Origin: an uncultured Acetatifactor sp.
Lineage (GTDB): Bacteria > Bacillota > Clostridia > Lachnospirales > Lachnospiraceae
Reading direction: 5' to 3'
DNA: 11,875 nt
Assembly: GCA_948496895.1 (NCBI GenBank)
Contig: CAOOJO010000034.1
Coordinates: 1,821-13,695 of the forward strand
Shown: positions 11,764 to 11,875 of the stretch, piece by piece
How the letters are laid out: every line of letters begins with the position of its first letter
How positions within the stretch are numbered: the stretch's first letter is position 1
The notes under the pieces: model-generated
Database searches by the model: none
Seen by the model: the letters and a program-made list of their open reading frames with translations, nothing else
Told to the model about the DNA's origin: nothing
Translations under genes and position numbers: made by a program

Positions 11764-11875
11764 TCGTCTTCACCTACCTTTACTACAAATATGTCGTTCA
11801 GTGAGGGCTCGTAGCTGCCGAATCGCTCCACCTCCACATCGGAGGCCCCCAGCGCGGCCATGACTCCCCGCCGGT
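11760..11875 (-). CDS. ABC transporter ATP-binding protein, NatA-like (C-terminal end only)
   Basis: The last 37 codons of a gene entering from the right edge; the upstream coding part lies outside the window. The end reads VERFGSYEPSLNDIFVVKVGEDE, matching the 'PSLeDIFi..vg' C-terminal signature of NatA-type ATPases. Its TGA (11760-11762) overlaps the ATG of the permease gene. No Walker or signature motif is visible because they lie off the window, so the call rests on the C-terminal signature and the permease partner. Confidence 0.85.
   Translation of the reverse strand, partial: RRGVMAALGASDVEVERFGSYEPSLNDIFVVKVGEDE

Noticed and set aside
10930..11814. Plus-strand open frame (294 codons) opposite the ABC permease.
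   Set aside because: Antisense artefact; the minus-strand frame has clear membrane segments and an ATGA overlap with the ATPase.

Overview
The window looks like a GC-rich member of the Firmicutes, most probably a Lachnospiraceae-type gut clostridium. This rests on the protein styles (a P2-containing clostridial CheA, a PocR-domain diguanylate cyclase, stand-alone receiver/HD-GYP regulators), strong GGAGG-type ribosome binding sites, a sigma-A-like promoter and strongly GC-biased third codon positions. The genus call is inference; no rRNA or other marker gene is present.

From 8633 down to the left edge, eight genes lie head to tail on the minus strand: a receiver/HD-GYP response regulator, a PAS sensor histidine kinase without a receiver domain, a second receiver/HD-GYP regulator with a damaged active site, then cheR, cheB, a single-domain CheY-like regulator, cheA and the start of cheW (cut by the window edge). 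Gaps range from 12 to 121 nt, so a single operon is likely. A near-consensus promoter (TTGACA, 17 nt, TGG-TATCAT) sits just upstream of the first gene. A weaker internal promoter may lie before cheR.

Divergent from this operon, on the plus strand at 8776-10416, is a three-part c-di-GMP protein: PocR-type sensory domain, GGDEF domain with intact GGDEF motif, and a degenerate HD-GYP domain. It ends in a clear Rho-independent terminator. Converging on it from the right is a minus-strand ABC-2 exporter pair of the NatAB type: the last 37 codons of the ATPase and the complete permease, overlapping by ATGA.

The working picture is a chemosensory array module (CheA/CheW/CheR/CheB/CheY) tied genetically to a phosphorelay and to c-di-GMP turnover. 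One HD-GYP protein keeps all recognisable catalytic residues, while two others have lost the signature HD histidine. No chemoreceptor, CheC, CheD, CheX or flagellar gene is visible, so the output is open. The most unusual local features are the two degenerate HD-GYP domains, three tandem 24-bp repeats inserted into the dimerisation domain of the histidine kinase, and several structured intergenic stretches inside the operon. No intergenic stretch exceeds 142 nt, and I see no tRNA, rRNA, CRISPR array or insertion sequence.
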